DNA of 64,000 nucleotides from Roseimaritima multifibrata (GCF_007741495.1 NZ_CP036262.1:4774001-4838000); one strand, 5' to 3'. Positions 8,630-17,837 are shown, numbered from the stretch's first letter. Program-made: numbers and translations. The notes: generated by a model from the letters alone, not told the origin.

Positions 8630-9402
8630 CAGAGACCCCTACGCTTTAGAAAAGAAAAGCAAACAGCAACGATCACCGCTCGGGCGACCGCGACTCCGAA
8701 AAGCAAGCAAGAATATGCAAAATTTGAAAAGTACCGATTAACCGGCGGCCCCACCCCCTTAAAGGGCTTTAGTGTGGTTTTAACGATCACTAGGACCAAA
8801 TTGCAAGCAGAATTTTCTGCATTTGTCAAATAATGGCTTGACCATGCGATCTGAGTGCGCCGGAAATCAGGGTGTAAAGCCCCCTCAAGAACGTCCCTTT
8901 GGGGAGCCTTCAGCAGAGGCGAGGCGTCCCCATTTCACAGGGCTGTAGCTGGCACGATTTCGCAAGGTCATGGGCGTTCTGCCGGTCCTGCCAAGAGCGA
9001 ATTGCCGCACGCTAAATGCCACGCATTTCTTTAGCACCAATGCGCAATTTCACCGGTAAATCGCTGATTTTTCTTACGATACGGAAAGTCGGGATGCACC
9101 GTAACGAAGCGAAGAAAAACGTCCGCGACGATGCAGATGTGGTCGGCTCTGGCTGCGTGAAACGTACCGGCAAACCGCTGAAGTTTTCAGGTGGTGAATT
9201 CGGAAGATTTACGTCGTTTAAAAATCCGGCTACGCGAGGCTCAAAAAACATGACAATGCGACGCGAGCCAGTACGGCAAACCGCAGGATTTTTGAGCATT
9301 GCGGCGAGCCGGATCACGAGAAATGAAGCGTTGTTTTTAGCGGGCGAGCTAGAAAAGTGCTCCCGGAAGGAATTCCCATGGCGATTTGCAGACCGTCCGA
9401 GC
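8630..9402. other. Long non-coding stretch before the repeat array
   Basis: I find no supported gene here. There is a GCAGAA/TTCTGC inverted repeat near 8808. An imperfect hairpin joins 9224-9248 (ATCCGGCT...GCTCAAAAA) with 9289-9314. An open frame from about 9016 runs into the repeat array, but its codon use and sequence do not look protein-like. The promoter of the DUF1559 gene should lie just above 8630. Confidence 0.5.
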
Positions 9403-10010
9403 CGGTCGGCATGCGTCCAATGCCGCCCACTATTTCTTAGCGGAACGGCGCGAGCCGTCCGGCAAATACGCGAGGCATTTCCAAAGCGATGCCCGGTCGG
9501 CATGCGTCCAATGCCGCCCACTATTTCTTAGCGGAACGGCGCGAGCCGTCCGGCAAATACGCGAGGCATTTCCAAAGCGATGCCCGGTCGGCGTGCGTCC
9601 AACGCCACCCACTATTCTTAGCGGAACGGCGCGAGCCGTCCGGCAAATACGCGAGGCATTTCCAAAGCGATGCCCGGTCGGCGTCCGTCCAACGCCTCCC
9701 ACTATTTCTTAGCGGAACGGCGCGAGCCGTCCGGCAAAATACGCGAAGCATTTCCAAAGCGATGCCCGGTCGGCATGCGTCCAATGCCGTCCAATATTCT
9801 TAGCGGAACGGCGCGAGCCGTCCGGCAAAATACGCGAGGCATTTCCAAAGCGATGCCCGGTCGGCATGCGTCCAACGCCGCTCACTATTTCTTAGCGGAA
9901 CGGCGCGAGCCGTCCGGCAAAATACGCGAGGCAATTCCAAAGCGATGCCCGGTCGGCGTCCGTCCAATGCCATCCACTATTTCTTAGCGGAACGGCGCGA
10001 GCCGTCCGGC
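9403..10010. repeat. Tandem array of seven ~91-bp units, each with a REP-like palindrome
   Basis: The palindrome core (AGCGGAACGGC, then GCGAGCCGTCCGGC) begins at 9439, 9530, 9620, 9711, 9802, 9894 and 9986, so the period is 90-92 bp. The linker, with CGATGCCCGGTCGGC and a variable CGTCCAA(T/C)GCC part, is also repeated. All seven copies have the same orientation. Open frames running through the array on both strands are by-products of the repeat. Confidence 0.92.
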
Positions 10011-10036
10011 AATCGCATTGAAAACACAACGAACGG

Positions 10037-10100
10037 GCCGGACGGCTTGCGCCGTTCCGCTAAGAATAGGACCGGATAGCCGACGGGCCGTTCCGCTAAG
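10037..10100. repeat. Inverted REP-like copy plus a truncated copy
   Basis: 10037-10066 is a REP-like element in the opposite orientation to the array (loop GCAA when read on the minus strand). 10080-10100 carries only the GGGCCGTTCCGCTAAG half. Together they close the array. Confidence 0.8.
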
Positions 10101-10162
10101 AGGGTCGCTGCTGCTACCTCAGCCCGATGCCGCGGGTGAACGGGAAGAGAGATTCTCGATAT

Positions 10163-10804
10163 TTAGGAATCGGGGTGGGCGGTCAACCAGAGAAGCACCA
10201 TTGAGGCGATGGACGTGACGCCAAACTTTTTGAAAATCGCAGCACGTCTGGATTCCACCGTCCGCAGACTGACGTCCAGCCTGGCAGCGATGACTTTATT
10301 GGCCAAACCTTCGATCAACATGTGGGCAACTGCACGCTCTCCCTCATTGAGCGATTCAACACACTGCTTCGCGTGCTCACGTTCCGCATCTTTGACGCTG
10401 TTTCGCTTATCCAGGCGGATCGCTTCGACGATCATCGTCCATAACTTTTCCCGACGGCAAGGTTTTTCGATCAGGCTGATCGCTCCGCCGCGGACGGCTC
10501 GGACCGTCGACTGCGTGTCCGGGAATGCGGTCACGACGATCACCGGGATAGTCAGATCCTGCTCTTGAAGTTTTTCAATCAGATCGATTCCGCTCATCCC
10601 TGGCATTCTCTGATCCGTGACGATGCAGGCAGGGCGTTGATTCCGATAAGTCGCCAAGAACGCTTCCGCCGAATCATACGACTCAACCGGCAAGGACATC
10701 GACTTCACCATTTCAGCGATCACATTCCGGGAACTGGCTTCATCATCGACGACAAAGACGATGGGATCGGCCGGGAAGGTATCTTGCGTCGTTTGGTCAG
10801 GCAT
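10163..10804 (-). CDS. FixJ/NarL-type response regulator
   Basis: This is a two-component transcription regulator of 213 residues. The receiver domain (about 14-130) has acidic pocket D20/D21, phospho-acceptor D64 in IVTDQRMPG, T92 and K114. The C-terminal LuxR-type HTH (about 148-208) includes SLNEGERAVAHMLIEGLANK and SLRTVESRRAAIFKKFGV. The domain order fits FixJ-like regulators. No kinase gene is adjacent, so it is an orphan in this window. The REP array follows its 3' end. Target genes are unknown. Confidence 0.92.
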   Translation of the reverse strand: MPDQTTQDTFPADPIVFVVDDEASSRNVIAEMVKSMSLPVESYDSAEAFLATYRNQRPACIVTDQRMPGMSGIDLIEKLQEQDLTIPVIVVTAFPDTQSTVRAVRGGAISLIEKPCRREKLWTMIVEAIRLDKRNSVKDAEREHAKQCVESLNEGERAVAHMLIEGLANKVIAARLDVSLRTVESRRAAIFKKFGVTSIASMVLLWLTAHPDS

Positions 10805-11325
10805 AAGTCACGGTTCAAAAAGGGGCTCAAAGTCGGGCATCGATTGCTTTCCCTGATCATTCCAGAAAAGAATGTAACGGGTTCGCGCTGCCTAAATAAA
10901 GCCCGCCCCCTCGATTCTGGGGGGGCCAAAGGCAACCCGCATTGCCCATCGTTATACACGTTAGAACGAAGGGCGATTTGCAAATGACCCCAAAAAACGG
11001 GAATATCTTTTCAGTCCGATCGTCCCCGGAAATCGAATCCGCTGCGGACGGTCCCGCCACTTTCAAGCATCCCAAACATTGCTCCGGCCCGCGGCATCGC
11101 AGCGATCGCTTTCAAGTCGATCCACTTGGCCTGCGAAGCCTGTCAGATCGGACGCCGCGAGGTCGATCGGTCGATCATCACCCCAAGCCGAAACGACGCA
11201 GAGAAGGGCACATGAGAGCGCGACATCGCGTCCCACGTCAAAGCCCTGAACCGTCCGCCGAACGCGTCTCTTGAACAGGCAGAAAACGGTCCAAGGCAAT
11301 TCGGCGCAGTCTTTGCAGGCGCATA
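10805..11325. other. Intergenic region, no supported gene
   Basis: Frames of up to 110 codons exist here on both strands but are rich in Arg, Pro and Ser, without hydrophobic core patterns or RBS support. I treat them as chance. Promoters for the FixJ-type regulator should lie just above 10805. A run of eight G at 10918-10925 is the only local oddity. Confidence 0.5.
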
Positions 11326-11374
11326 AAAAAACCCCGGCAAATCCAGACCAATAATGGCTTTGGATTTACCGGGG
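11326..11374 (-). terminator. Terminator downstream of tRNA-Glu
   Basis: On the minus strand, CCCCGGTAAATCCA (complement of 11361-11374) pairs with TGGATTTGCCGGGG (complement of 11332-11345), with one G-T wobble, followed by seven T residues. It begins 14 nt after the tRNA. Confidence 0.9.
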
Positions 11375-11387
11375 CATTGTCAAAAGA

Positions 11388-11459
11388 TGACCCCTACGGG
11401 ACTCGAACCCGTGCTGCCGCCGTGAAAGGGCGGTGTCCTAACCGCTAGACGAAGGGGCC
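11388..11459 (-). tRNA. tRNA-Glu (anticodon TTC)
   Basis: Read on the minus strand the gene starts GGCCCCTTCGTCTAGCGG and folds as a full cloverleaf. The acceptor stem is GGCCCCT with AGGGGTC. The anticodon stem CCGCC/GGCGG closes the loop CTTTCAC with anticodon TTC. The T arm is CGGGT-TCGAGTC-CCGTA or close to it. The discriminator base is A and CCA is not encoded. A strong terminator follows. Confidence 0.95.
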
Positions 11460-11607
11460 CTCGCTGTCGCTGGCCTAATGTTTACCAGGAGGCACTCGAA
11501 TGCGTCAAGGGTCGGGGCAATATTTTTTCAAACCCGGCGACTTTTCTTGCTGCACAGCTGGCCAAATAGACCAAAACCCTAAGCATTTCGCGTTGAAATA
11601 TTTTTAC

Positions 11608-11796
11608 TTAAACTTGCTCAGGAGCGTCTTCTTTGCTGCGTTGAATCGCGTCATAGACTTCGCGGCGGTGAACGGGCACTTCGCGAGGAGCTTCGACTCC
11701 CAGGCGGACCTTGTCGCCTCTTATCTCAACGACGACAATCTTGATGTCGTTGTTGATGACGATGCTCTCATTTTTCTTCCGAGATAAAACTAACAT
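11608..11796 (-). CDS. csrA: Carbon storage regulator CsrA
   Basis: This RNA-binding dimer blocks or stabilises target mRNAs by binding GGA motifs in 5' leaders. In 62 residues the family pattern is complete: MLVLSRKKNESIVI at the start, KIVVVEIRGDKVRLGVEAP, then VPVHRREVYDAI with the RNA-contacting Arg residues. AGGAA lies 9 nt before the ATG. It is a single gene upstream of tRNA-Glu on the same strand. No fliW or flagellar gene is nearby, so its control partner is not visible. Confidence 0.95.
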   Translation of the reverse strand: MLVLSRKKNESIVINNDIKIVVVEIRGDKVRLGVEAPREVPVHRREVYDAIQRSKEDAPEQV

Positions 11797-12235
11797 CCAT
11801 TCATTCCTTTGTGACCGGCGGCGTGTATTCCCGAAATTGAACTCCGGCCTGTAAACGATCCGACACCATGTCGGCTCGCGCCTCGTCGTTCTTCGGCGTG
11901 ACTTCTACGATGGAGCAAAAAAACCAAATTTGGCATTGACACCACAAGGTGGCTCTATCGTTACCTAATTCACTCTACGTCACGCCTAAGCGGAGTCAAG
12001 CAAGTGCTTCCTATTTTTTTACGTTTTTTAAAAACGGAGGCCCGAATTGGCATGCCTTTGATCGGGCTTTGATGTAGGCAAAACGCCCTACCCAAGAAGC
12101 AGACTTGCGGTTCCCCCCAAAGCAATGGGTCCGCGAAGAGTCAGGCAAGCCACCCCCCAAGCCCCCTGGGTGCCTACCGAGATTCCGTGCCAATTGGCAC
12201 AGGATTTGACGACCGATCCGACAGGGAATGCCGGC
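11797..12235. other. Intergenic region, no supported gene
   Basis: There is no gene that I can support. A perfect 14-bp palindrome GTGCCAATTGGCAC lies at 12187-12200. A short A/T-rich stretch with T-runs is at 12010-12030. Sigma-54-like TTGGCA boxes near 12044 and 12193 lack a good -12 element. Confidence 0.45.
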
Positions 12236-12829
12236 CTACACCAGCAAGAACAGAGTGAGGGTACGGCATCCATGCGCCCCCAAAACTAAGGATTGTTCGA
12301 TGTCAGCGGTTTTACTAGGCCCCGAAACAAAGACGCCGTAACGTTCGATCGCCCCGATCGATTCGTAGGCACCATGCATATGATGCACCAGGTCCTCGGC
12401 TTTCAACACAACCCCTAGATGCTGGGTAATGAAGACCTGAACCCGGTTATTAAGCTCTTGGGTTGGAACCCACACCGCTCCATTCTCAGCGACCCCTAAA
12501 CGGCTTTGGATTAACAGCCAATCGAGCGAGGCCCAATCGTGCCCGCTTGTTCTTGAGGAGACTTGGACATTTCCAGGGATTTTTTCGATTGTAGAGGCAA
12601 ATTCGTCCGCCTCGCGAAAACTATCGATCTTAAGAAGATGCTCCGGAACCTCGTCGATCGACCGACAACGGATCACGGTCGCCCCGACCGATTCCGCCGA
12701 ATGCTGGAATGCATCGGCAAGATCATCAAACCGAATCAAACGATCATGGTCCAGTTCAGGCAACGGCGCTTCAGGAAGCGAACGGCTGCGAACTCGGTCG
12801 AGAATGGATTGGCGACTGGAGGAGGTCAT
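12236..12829 (-). CDS. lutC: Lactate utilisation protein LutC
   Basis: This is the DUF162/LUD-domain subunit of the LutABC L-lactate oxidation complex. From the ATG at 12829 it has 197 residues. Family features seen are the start TSSSRQSILDRVRSRS, GVAENGAVWVPTQEL in the middle and a C-terminal VSGPSKTADIEQSLVLGAHG block. The ATG at 12829 lies 5 nt after the lutB stop and is preferred over an in-frame start at 12919 inside lutB. It is the last gene of lutABC. Confidence 0.92.
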   Translation of the reverse strand: MTSSSRQSILDRVRSRSLPEAPLPELDHDRLIRFDDLADAFQHSAESVGATVIRCRSIDEVPEHLLKIDSFREADEFASTIEKIPGNVQVSSRTSGHDWASLDWLLIQSRLGVAENGAVWVPTQELNNRVQVFITQHLGVVLKAEDLVHHMHGAYESIGAIERYGVFVSGPSKTADIEQSLVLGAHGCRTLTLFLLV

Positions 12830-12834
12830 GGCAA

Positions 12835-14268
12835 TTATCGATTCTTCGTAGGAGACGATTCCGGATCGGGGGTCACAATCGGCAAGGAGTTCGCCGGACG
12901 ATCCTGATCCCGATACCAACTACGGAAACTCTTCTTGGGGGCGATGGGCAATTCGCGAGCAACCGCCCAGGTGTTCAGCCGATTGTGAGTCAACGCATGA
13001 GGCAGGACTCGCAGGGCGAATCGCCCAAACCAGCCGGCGACTGCGAACAGACGTGGACGCGCGAACAAAGCGGCAGCCGCTTTCATCGGCATGCGTTTGC
13101 TAACCGGCAGCAACCCTTCGCGTCCGATTTCCTGTCGCCAAGCCAACAACTGATGGTGCAACGGAATTTTGACCGGGCAAACGTCGGTACATGATCCACA
13201 CAAGCTGCAGGCAAATGGCAAAGACTTGTGCTGTTCGGTATCTGCAGCAGGGGAAAGCACACTGCCAATCGGTCCCGGGACGACGGAGGCGTAACTATGC
13301 CCGCCACTACGCCGATAGACAGGGCAGGTATTCATGCAGGCACCACAGCGAATGCAGTTCAGCGCTTCGCGAAACTCATCGCGGTCACGAATCGAACTTC
13401 GCCCATTGTCGACCAATACAATATGCAGCTGCCCCCCCTCTCTTGGCCCCAAGAAATGGGATGAATAAGTGGTGATTGGCTGTCCCGTGGCACTTCTTGC
13501 CAGAAGCCTTAAGAAGATTCCAAGGTCGGCTTGGCGAGGAATCAATTTTTCGATCCCCATGCAAGCGATATGCAACGGCGGCAAAGAGGCCCCCAGATCG
13601 GCGTTTCCTTCATTGGTGCAAACGGTCACACCGCCGGTTTCCGCGATCGCAAAATTGACTCCGGTAATACCTGCTTGGGCATTTAGGAAACGGTCTCGCA
13701 GATGCTGCCGTGCCGCTTCGGTCAGATACTTCGGATCGGAAGCTCCTTTCTCGGTCCCCAAATGCTCATGAAAGGTTTCGCCGACATCTCCTTTCTTCAG
13801 GTGAATCGCCGGCAGAACAATATGACTGGGGGGTTCATCGCGAAGCTGAATAATGCGTTCGCCCAAATCCGTATCGACAACTTCGATCCCCTGGGCTTCA
13901 AGGTACGGATTGAGGTGGCATTCTTCGGTCAGCATCGACTTGCTTTTGACGACGCGTTGGACGTTATTTTTCTGCAGCAATCCCAACACGATCGCGTTGT
14001 GCTCTTCGGCGTCGGCCGCCCAGTGGACGACCGCCCCTGCGGCGGTAGCCTGGCGTTCAAACGCTTCCAGGTATTCCGCCAAATTGGCCTGCGTGTGTGC
14101 CTTGGTCTGCGAAGCCAATTCTCGCAAGTATTCCCATTCGGGAATCGAATGAGCTTGACGATCGCGTTTCTCTCGGACGAACCAAAGAGCCCCGTCGTGC
14201 CATTTCATCCGTTCTTGATTGGCAACAAAAGGTTTTGCGGCCGTTGGGTGGTCCACGGTCGACTTCAT
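12835..14268 (-). CDS. lutB: Lactate utilisation iron-sulfur protein LutB
   Basis: This is the iron-sulfur electron-transfer subunit of LutABC. From the ATG at 14268 it has 477 residues. The N-terminal LUD domain includes KSKSMLTEECHLNPYLEAQG. Two 4Fe-4S motifs follow, CIRCGACMNTCPVY and CSLCGSCTDVCPVK. The C-terminal tail is basic and Pro-rich. The start ATG overlaps the lutA stop as ATGA, which decides the start against the longer frame to 14391. It is translationally coupled to lutA. Confidence 0.93.
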   Translation of the reverse strand: MKSTVDHPTAAKPFVANQERMKWHDGALWFVREKRDRQAHSIPEWEYLRELASQTKAHTQANLAEYLEAFERQATAAGAVVHWAADAEEHNAIVLGLLQKNNVQRVVKSKSMLTEECHLNPYLEAQGIEVVDTDLGERIIQLRDEPPSHIVLPAIHLKKGDVGETFHEHLGTEKGASDPKYLTEAARQHLRDRFLNAQAGITGVNFAIAETGGVTVCTNEGNADLGASLPPLHIACMGIEKLIPRQADLGIFLRLLARSATGQPITTYSSHFLGPREGGQLHIVLVDNGRSSIRDRDEFREALNCIRCGACMNTCPVYRRSGGHSYASVVPGPIGSVLSPAADTEQHKSLPFACSLCGSCTDVCPVKIPLHHQLLAWRQEIGREGLLPVSKRMPMKAAAALFARPRLFAVAGWFGRFALRVLPHALTHNRLNTWAVARELPIAPKKSFRSWYRDQDRPANSLPIVTPDPESSPTKNR

Positions 14269-15050
14269 CGTCGTTGTTCCTTTGCGTCGTGATTGATATC
14301 GATCGATCTGCCGCACAACAACTGTGCAAGGTGCATGACTCGCAGGGGGCTGCCGTCGCGACGCATCAATCCCTGCATGTGCATCAGGCAAGACATGTCA
14401 CCGGCGACAATCACTTCGGCATCGGCGGCCGCGTGATCAGCGACTCGGGACAGCCCCATCGCGACGGAGACATCGGCTTCGGCGACCGCAAAGGTCCCTC
14501 CGAATCCACAGCACTCATCGGCCCGCTTCAATGTGACACGGGTCAAATCGGGGACGCGTTCAAGAAGCTCGCCCACGCTGTCATTGCCGGTCACCATCCG
14601 CTCCGAACAGGCCCCAATTCGCAGCTCCCGCAAACCGTGGCAGCTTTGGTGCAGTCCCACGCGGTGCGGGAAGGAGGGGAAGTTCAGTTTTTCGGCCGGA
14701 ACATACCGTTCTAGAAACTGCGACAATTCCAGGGTCTTGTCACGCACCGCTTCGAATGCCGCTCGTTTTTCGCCGCTAAACAAATGATCGTAGTGATGCA
14801 CGACCATCGCGGTACAAGACCCTGAGGGGCAGACCACAAAATCGTAGGGCTGAAAGATTTCAACAAATCGCTCGGCCAGCGGGACAGCCATTTCCGCACA
14901 GCCCGTATTGGCCATCGGCTGCCCGCAGCATGTTTGTGCGGACGGAAATTCGACTTGCATGCCGCAAGATTCCAGTAATTCCAACGTCGCGACCGCAACA
15001 TCTGGATAAAACTGGTCGACATAACACGGAACAAACAGACCGATATGCAT
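14265..15050 (-). CDS. lutA: Lactate utilisation protein LutA (CCG-domain oxidoreductase)
   Basis: This subunit carries the two Cys-rich CCG domains of the LutABC complex (GlpC/HdrB-like). In 261 residues, the motif TCCGQPMANTGC is near residue 41 and ECCGFGGTFAV near residue 184. An additional VCPSGSC is seen near residue 73. It is the first gene of the operon. Expression by lactate is likely from the family, but no operator is seen. The presence of lutABC suggests growth on or detoxification of lactate. Confidence 0.93.
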   Translation of the reverse strand: MHIGLFVPCYVDQFYPDVAVATLELLESCGMQVEFPSAQTCCGQPMANTGCAEMAVPLAERFVEIFQPYDFVVCPSGSCTAMVVHHYDHLFSGEKRAAFEAVRDKTLELSQFLERYVPAEKLNFPSFPHRVGLHQSCHGLRELRIGACSERMVTGNDSVGELLERVPDLTRVTLKRADECCGFGGTFAVAEADVSVAMGLSRVADHAAADAEVIVAGDMSCLMHMQGLMRRDGSPLRVMHLAQLLCGRSIDINHDAKEQRR

Positions 15051-15154
15051 GAAAAGCGATAGAGAATTAGGCGCGAAGCAGGGTAAACCAATTTGTTTCT
15101 GCTGCCATCATAGCAACCTTGCCCAGCCCTAGAACGCCCAGAGTCCGAAACGAA

Positions 15155-16021
15155 TTAAAACGTTTCAGGATAAATGATAATTTCCACGCGACGATTTGCG
15201 GCTCGTCCGGCAGCGGTGGTGTTATCGTAGCGGGGGTTCGCCGCCCCCATCGCTTTCGTAAAGACCTGCGGCGCTGGCAACTTGCCGCGGGTAGTCATGA
15301 TTTCCAGCACCGCAACCGATTGAGCGGCGGTCAGCTGATGCGGGCTATTGAATTGGCCACCATACAGTGGGCTGCCATCGGAGTGCCCTTCAATCCCGAT
15401 CCTCTGACGCGGAAAATGACTGCGGATCGCACCGGCAACCGGATCGATAATGGCAGCCGCCTGCGGCTGTGGGTTGGCGGTATTGCTCTGGAACAGCTGA
15501 TCGGCAGGCAAAACGATACGGAGCGTATTTCCTTCAGGCAAAATCGCCAAGCCTCCCAGCTGAAGGCCCTGAGCCATCGCCTGCAGGTTGGTATTGGCCT
15601 GAATCGATGCCCCGCCGCGGAATTTGGTGGAAGCCTGCATGCCCCGCACCTGCTGCTCCGCTTGGCTTGCCGCCAAGCGGGTCTGTTCAAGCTGCGAAGT
15701 CGACTCGGCTAACTGCTGACGGACCAGCGACAATTCGTCGCGGTAAACCTGAGTCTGCTGTTCTGCCTGAGCGATCTGCGTATGCAATTGACGGTTATTG
15801 TCATCCAACAACTGCACGCGGCGTTGCAATTCGGTGATCTGCGAATCCAGGGGGTTCACTGCAGGCTGCTGTGGATTCTGCCAAGCGGTGGGAGCCGCCA
15901 TGTATGGATTCTGAGTACAGCCGGCGCTCCCCAGCCCAACCGACACTACAAGCAGAACCTGCAGCAACGCAAGGGTTCCCCCGTGTCGCGTGGTTGGTCG
16001 TTGCGGTTGGTTGACTGACAA
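15155..16021 (-). CDS. OmpA-like lipoprotein with coiled coil
   Basis: This is an envelope lipoprotein that may tie the outer membrane to peptidoglycan. From the TTG at 16021 it has 288 residues. The signal peptide ends in the lipobox LGSAGC. A Pro/Gln-rich linker leads to a coiled coil (LDSQITELQRRVQLLDDNNR and on, about 60-125). The OmpA-type C-terminal domain (about 165-288) has IGIEGHSDGSPL and a final AGRAANRRVEIIIYPE. The start is uncertain: no ATG precedes the signal, a TTG at 16159 is also in frame, and GGAG lies 8 nt before the TTG at 16021. Confidence 0.85.
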   Translation of the reverse strand: MSVNQPQRPTTRHGGTLALLQVLLVVSVGLGSAGCTQNPYMAAPTAWQNPQQPAVNPLDSQITELQRRVQLLDDNNRQLHTQIAQAEQQTQVYRDELSLVRQQLAESTSQLEQTRLAASQAEQQVRGMQASTKFRGGASIQANTNLQAMAQGLQLGGLAILPEGNTLRIVLPADQLFQSNTANPQPQAAAIIDPVAGAIRSHFPRQRIGIEGHSDGSPLYGGQFNSPHQLTAAQSVAVLEIMTTRGKLPAPQVFTKAMGAANPRYDNTTAAGRAANRRVEIIIYPETF

Positions 16022-16263
16022 GGAATGGGCTCCGGTGGCTGATTGAATACCAGCGGAGACTAGAAAAAAAAGAGGTGCAAAATCAAGTCCAATTTCAAAT
16101 CGGGCTAAAGATCGCCCTGAGAACCTTTTTGAAACCGACCAGATCAGAAGGCAACCCAACAGAATCCGCCCTCAGGTCGCCTAGCTTTGAACCTTCTGCA
16201 ACGCGAGTGAACCTGTTGCCGGCAAGCGTGAACCTTGCCGAAGCCTCGCTCTCACACCTCGGT

Positions 16264-16743
16264 TCACTGACGCTGCCAGATTTCATACCGGGTGGGAACA
16301 CTATCTTTTTCGCCAGCGGGAAATGCTTCGTCGTGCAGCAATTCAAATTCGCTGCGGTCCCACAGGAAACGGGTATCCCCTTCGATATCGGCCAACACCC
16401 GAGTCCAATGGACGGCTTGGCAGTACGGCAACATCAGGCGATAGATCTCAGCCCCGCCGACGACAAATGCCTGCTCGTGCTGATCGGCGATCGCCAACGC
16501 TTCTTCCAGGTTGACCGTCCGGACTCCTTCGTGGGCCCAGTCGGCAGACCGAGTCAAAACAACATTTAAGCGTCCGGGGAGTGGACGGCCAATCGAATCA
16601 AACGTTTTTCGCCCCATGATGATCGGAAACCCCATCGTCAACCGCTTGAACCGCCGCAGATCGGTCGACAAACGCCAGGGCATGCCGCCTTCATTGCCAA
16701 TCACACCGGAATCGGTTGAAGCTAGGATCGCAGCCAAATTCAT
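16264..16743 (-). CDS. folA: Dihydrofolate reductase
   Basis: It reduces dihydrofolate to tetrahydrofolate with NADPH and so recycles the product of thymidylate synthase. It has 159 residues, the usual length. Seen are LAAILASTDSGVIGNEGGMP with the substrate loop, W23, D28 as likely catalytic acid in LSTDLRRFKRLT, MGRKTFDSIGRPLPGR and VVGGAEIYRLMLP. It lies 222 bp downstream of thyA on the same strand, the classic pairing. Confidence 0.95.
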   Translation of the reverse strand: MNLAAILASTDSGVIGNEGGMPWRLSTDLRRFKRLTMGFPIIMGRKTFDSIGRPLPGRLNVVLTRSADWAHEGVRTVNLEEALAIADQHEQAFVVGGAEIYRLMLPYCQAVHWTRVLADIEGDTRFLWDRSEFELLHDEAFPAGEKDSVPTRYEIWQRQ

Positions 16744-16913
16744 GATCGTTGTTCTCTAAAAAGGAAACGGTTAGGTCCCGGCCACGATACGGTGCAGGAC
16801 AACGGTCGCATCATAACAACACGCTCTCACAGGGAACGTGCAAGGTGCGTTTGCGTTCGTTACTTTCGCGGGGAACGCGCAAGCCATTCGTGGCGTATTG
16901 CCCAGCTGCCTAA

Positions 16914-16947
16914 GCTCTGGCGAGCGTCGCTACGTGACGGCCGTCAC
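16914..16947. repeat. Interspersed repeat shared with 42880, plus a 14-bp palindrome
   Basis: The 24 bp at 16914-16937 (begin GCTCTGGCGAGCGTCGCT, then ACGTGA) occur again exactly at 42880-42903. Here it runs into the perfect palindrome GTGACGGCCGTCAC at 16934-16947. It lies in the 222-bp gap between thyA and folA, near the thyA end. Confidence 0.75.
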
Positions 16948-16965
16948 GGCTATGGCCGACAACGA

Positions 16966-17760
16966 TCAAACGGCCACGGGGGCTTTGATATGGGGGTGCG
17001 GGTCGTAATCGACCAATTCGAAATCCTCGAACTGAAAATCGAAAATCGATTTCCGCTGGTTCAACAACCGCATTTCCGGCAGCTTCCTAGGCTCGCGCTG
17101 TAGCTGTAGCCCAGCCTGTTCCAGGTGATTGTTGTACAGATGGACGTCTCCGAAGGTGTGCACAAAATCGCCGGGCTGCAGGCCGGTCACCTCAGCCATC
17201 ATCAGCGTCAGCAACGCGTAGCTGGCGATATTGAAGGGGACGCCCAGGAAGACATCGGCACTGCGTTGGTACAGTTGGCAGCTGAGGCGTCCCTCGGAGA
17301 CATAAAACTGGAACAAGCAGTGGCAGGGGGGAAGGGCCATCGAATCGACATCCGCGACATTCCAGGCCGACACGATCAATCGCCTTGAATCGGGGTTGGT
17401 GCGGATTGCATTTTCCACTGCGGCGATCTGGTCGATCGTTTCGCCGCTGGGCGTTTGCCAGCTTCGCCACTGCTTTCCGTAAACAGGACCAAGCTCTCCA
17501 TTTTCGTCCGCCCAATCATCCCAGATGCGGACCCCATTCTCCTTCAGCCAAGCAATGTTTGTCTCACCTCGCAGGAACCACAGCAATTCGTAGAGGATCG
17601 AACGCAAGTGGAGTTTCTTTGTGGTTAGCAACGGGAACCCCTGCTGCAAATCGAAACGCAACTGCCGCCCAAACAGACTTCGCGTTCCGGTCCCCGTACG
17701 ATCATCGCGAACGGCTCCGGCTTCCATGATTTCAGAAAGTAATCCGAGGTAGCTCTGCAT
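16966..17760 (-). CDS. thyA: Thymidylate synthase
   Basis: It methylates dUMP to dTMP using methylene-tetrahydrofolate. It has 264 residues, the length of the E. coli enzyme. Seen are the N-terminal [14 protein letters not shown] phosphate loop, [20 protein letters not shown], catalytic C146 in [30 protein letters not shown] and HLYNNHLEQ. It lies upstream of folA. An exact 24-bp interspersed repeat sits just downstream of its stop. Confidence 0.97.
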   Translation of the reverse strand: MQSYLGLLSEIMEAGAVRDDRTGTGTRSLFGRQLRFDLQQGFPLLTTKKLHLRSILYELLWFLRGETNIAWLKENGVRIWDDWADENGELGPVYGKQWRSWQTPSGETIDQIAAVENAIRTNPDSRRLIVSAWNVADVDSMALPPCHCLFQFYVSEGRLSCQLYQRSADVFLGVPFNIASYALLTLMMAEVTGLQPGDFVHTFGDVHLYNNHLEQAGLQLQREPRKLPEMRLLNQRKSIFDFQFEDFELVDYDPHPHIKAPVAV

Positions 17761-17837
17761 GCTTGGACCTTCAATTCGATTTAAAACAGTCGCGGCAAGC
17801 GATCATCGCCGCTCGGGAGACGCTACTAAAATCCGAT

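Noticed and set aside
9016-9531. A 171-codon open frame running into the repeat array
   Set aside because: Its second half is translated repeat, its first half has no protein-like pattern, and both strands are open in the same place.
9403-10010. A CRISPR-like array
   Set aside because: The period is 91 bp with most of the unit conserved; there are no short repeats with unrelated spacers and no cas genes.
10942-11274. A 110-codon frame after the regulator
   Set aside because: Rich in Arg, Pro and Ser with no hydrophobic core and no RBS.
11460-11607. A second tRNA or small RNA between csrA and tRNA-Glu
   Set aside because: I could not fold any cloverleaf or clear hairpin with a terminator.
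12044-12206. Sigma-54-like TTGGCA boxes upstream on the plus strand
   Set aside because: The -12 element is missing a proper TTGC, and no plus-strand gene follows.
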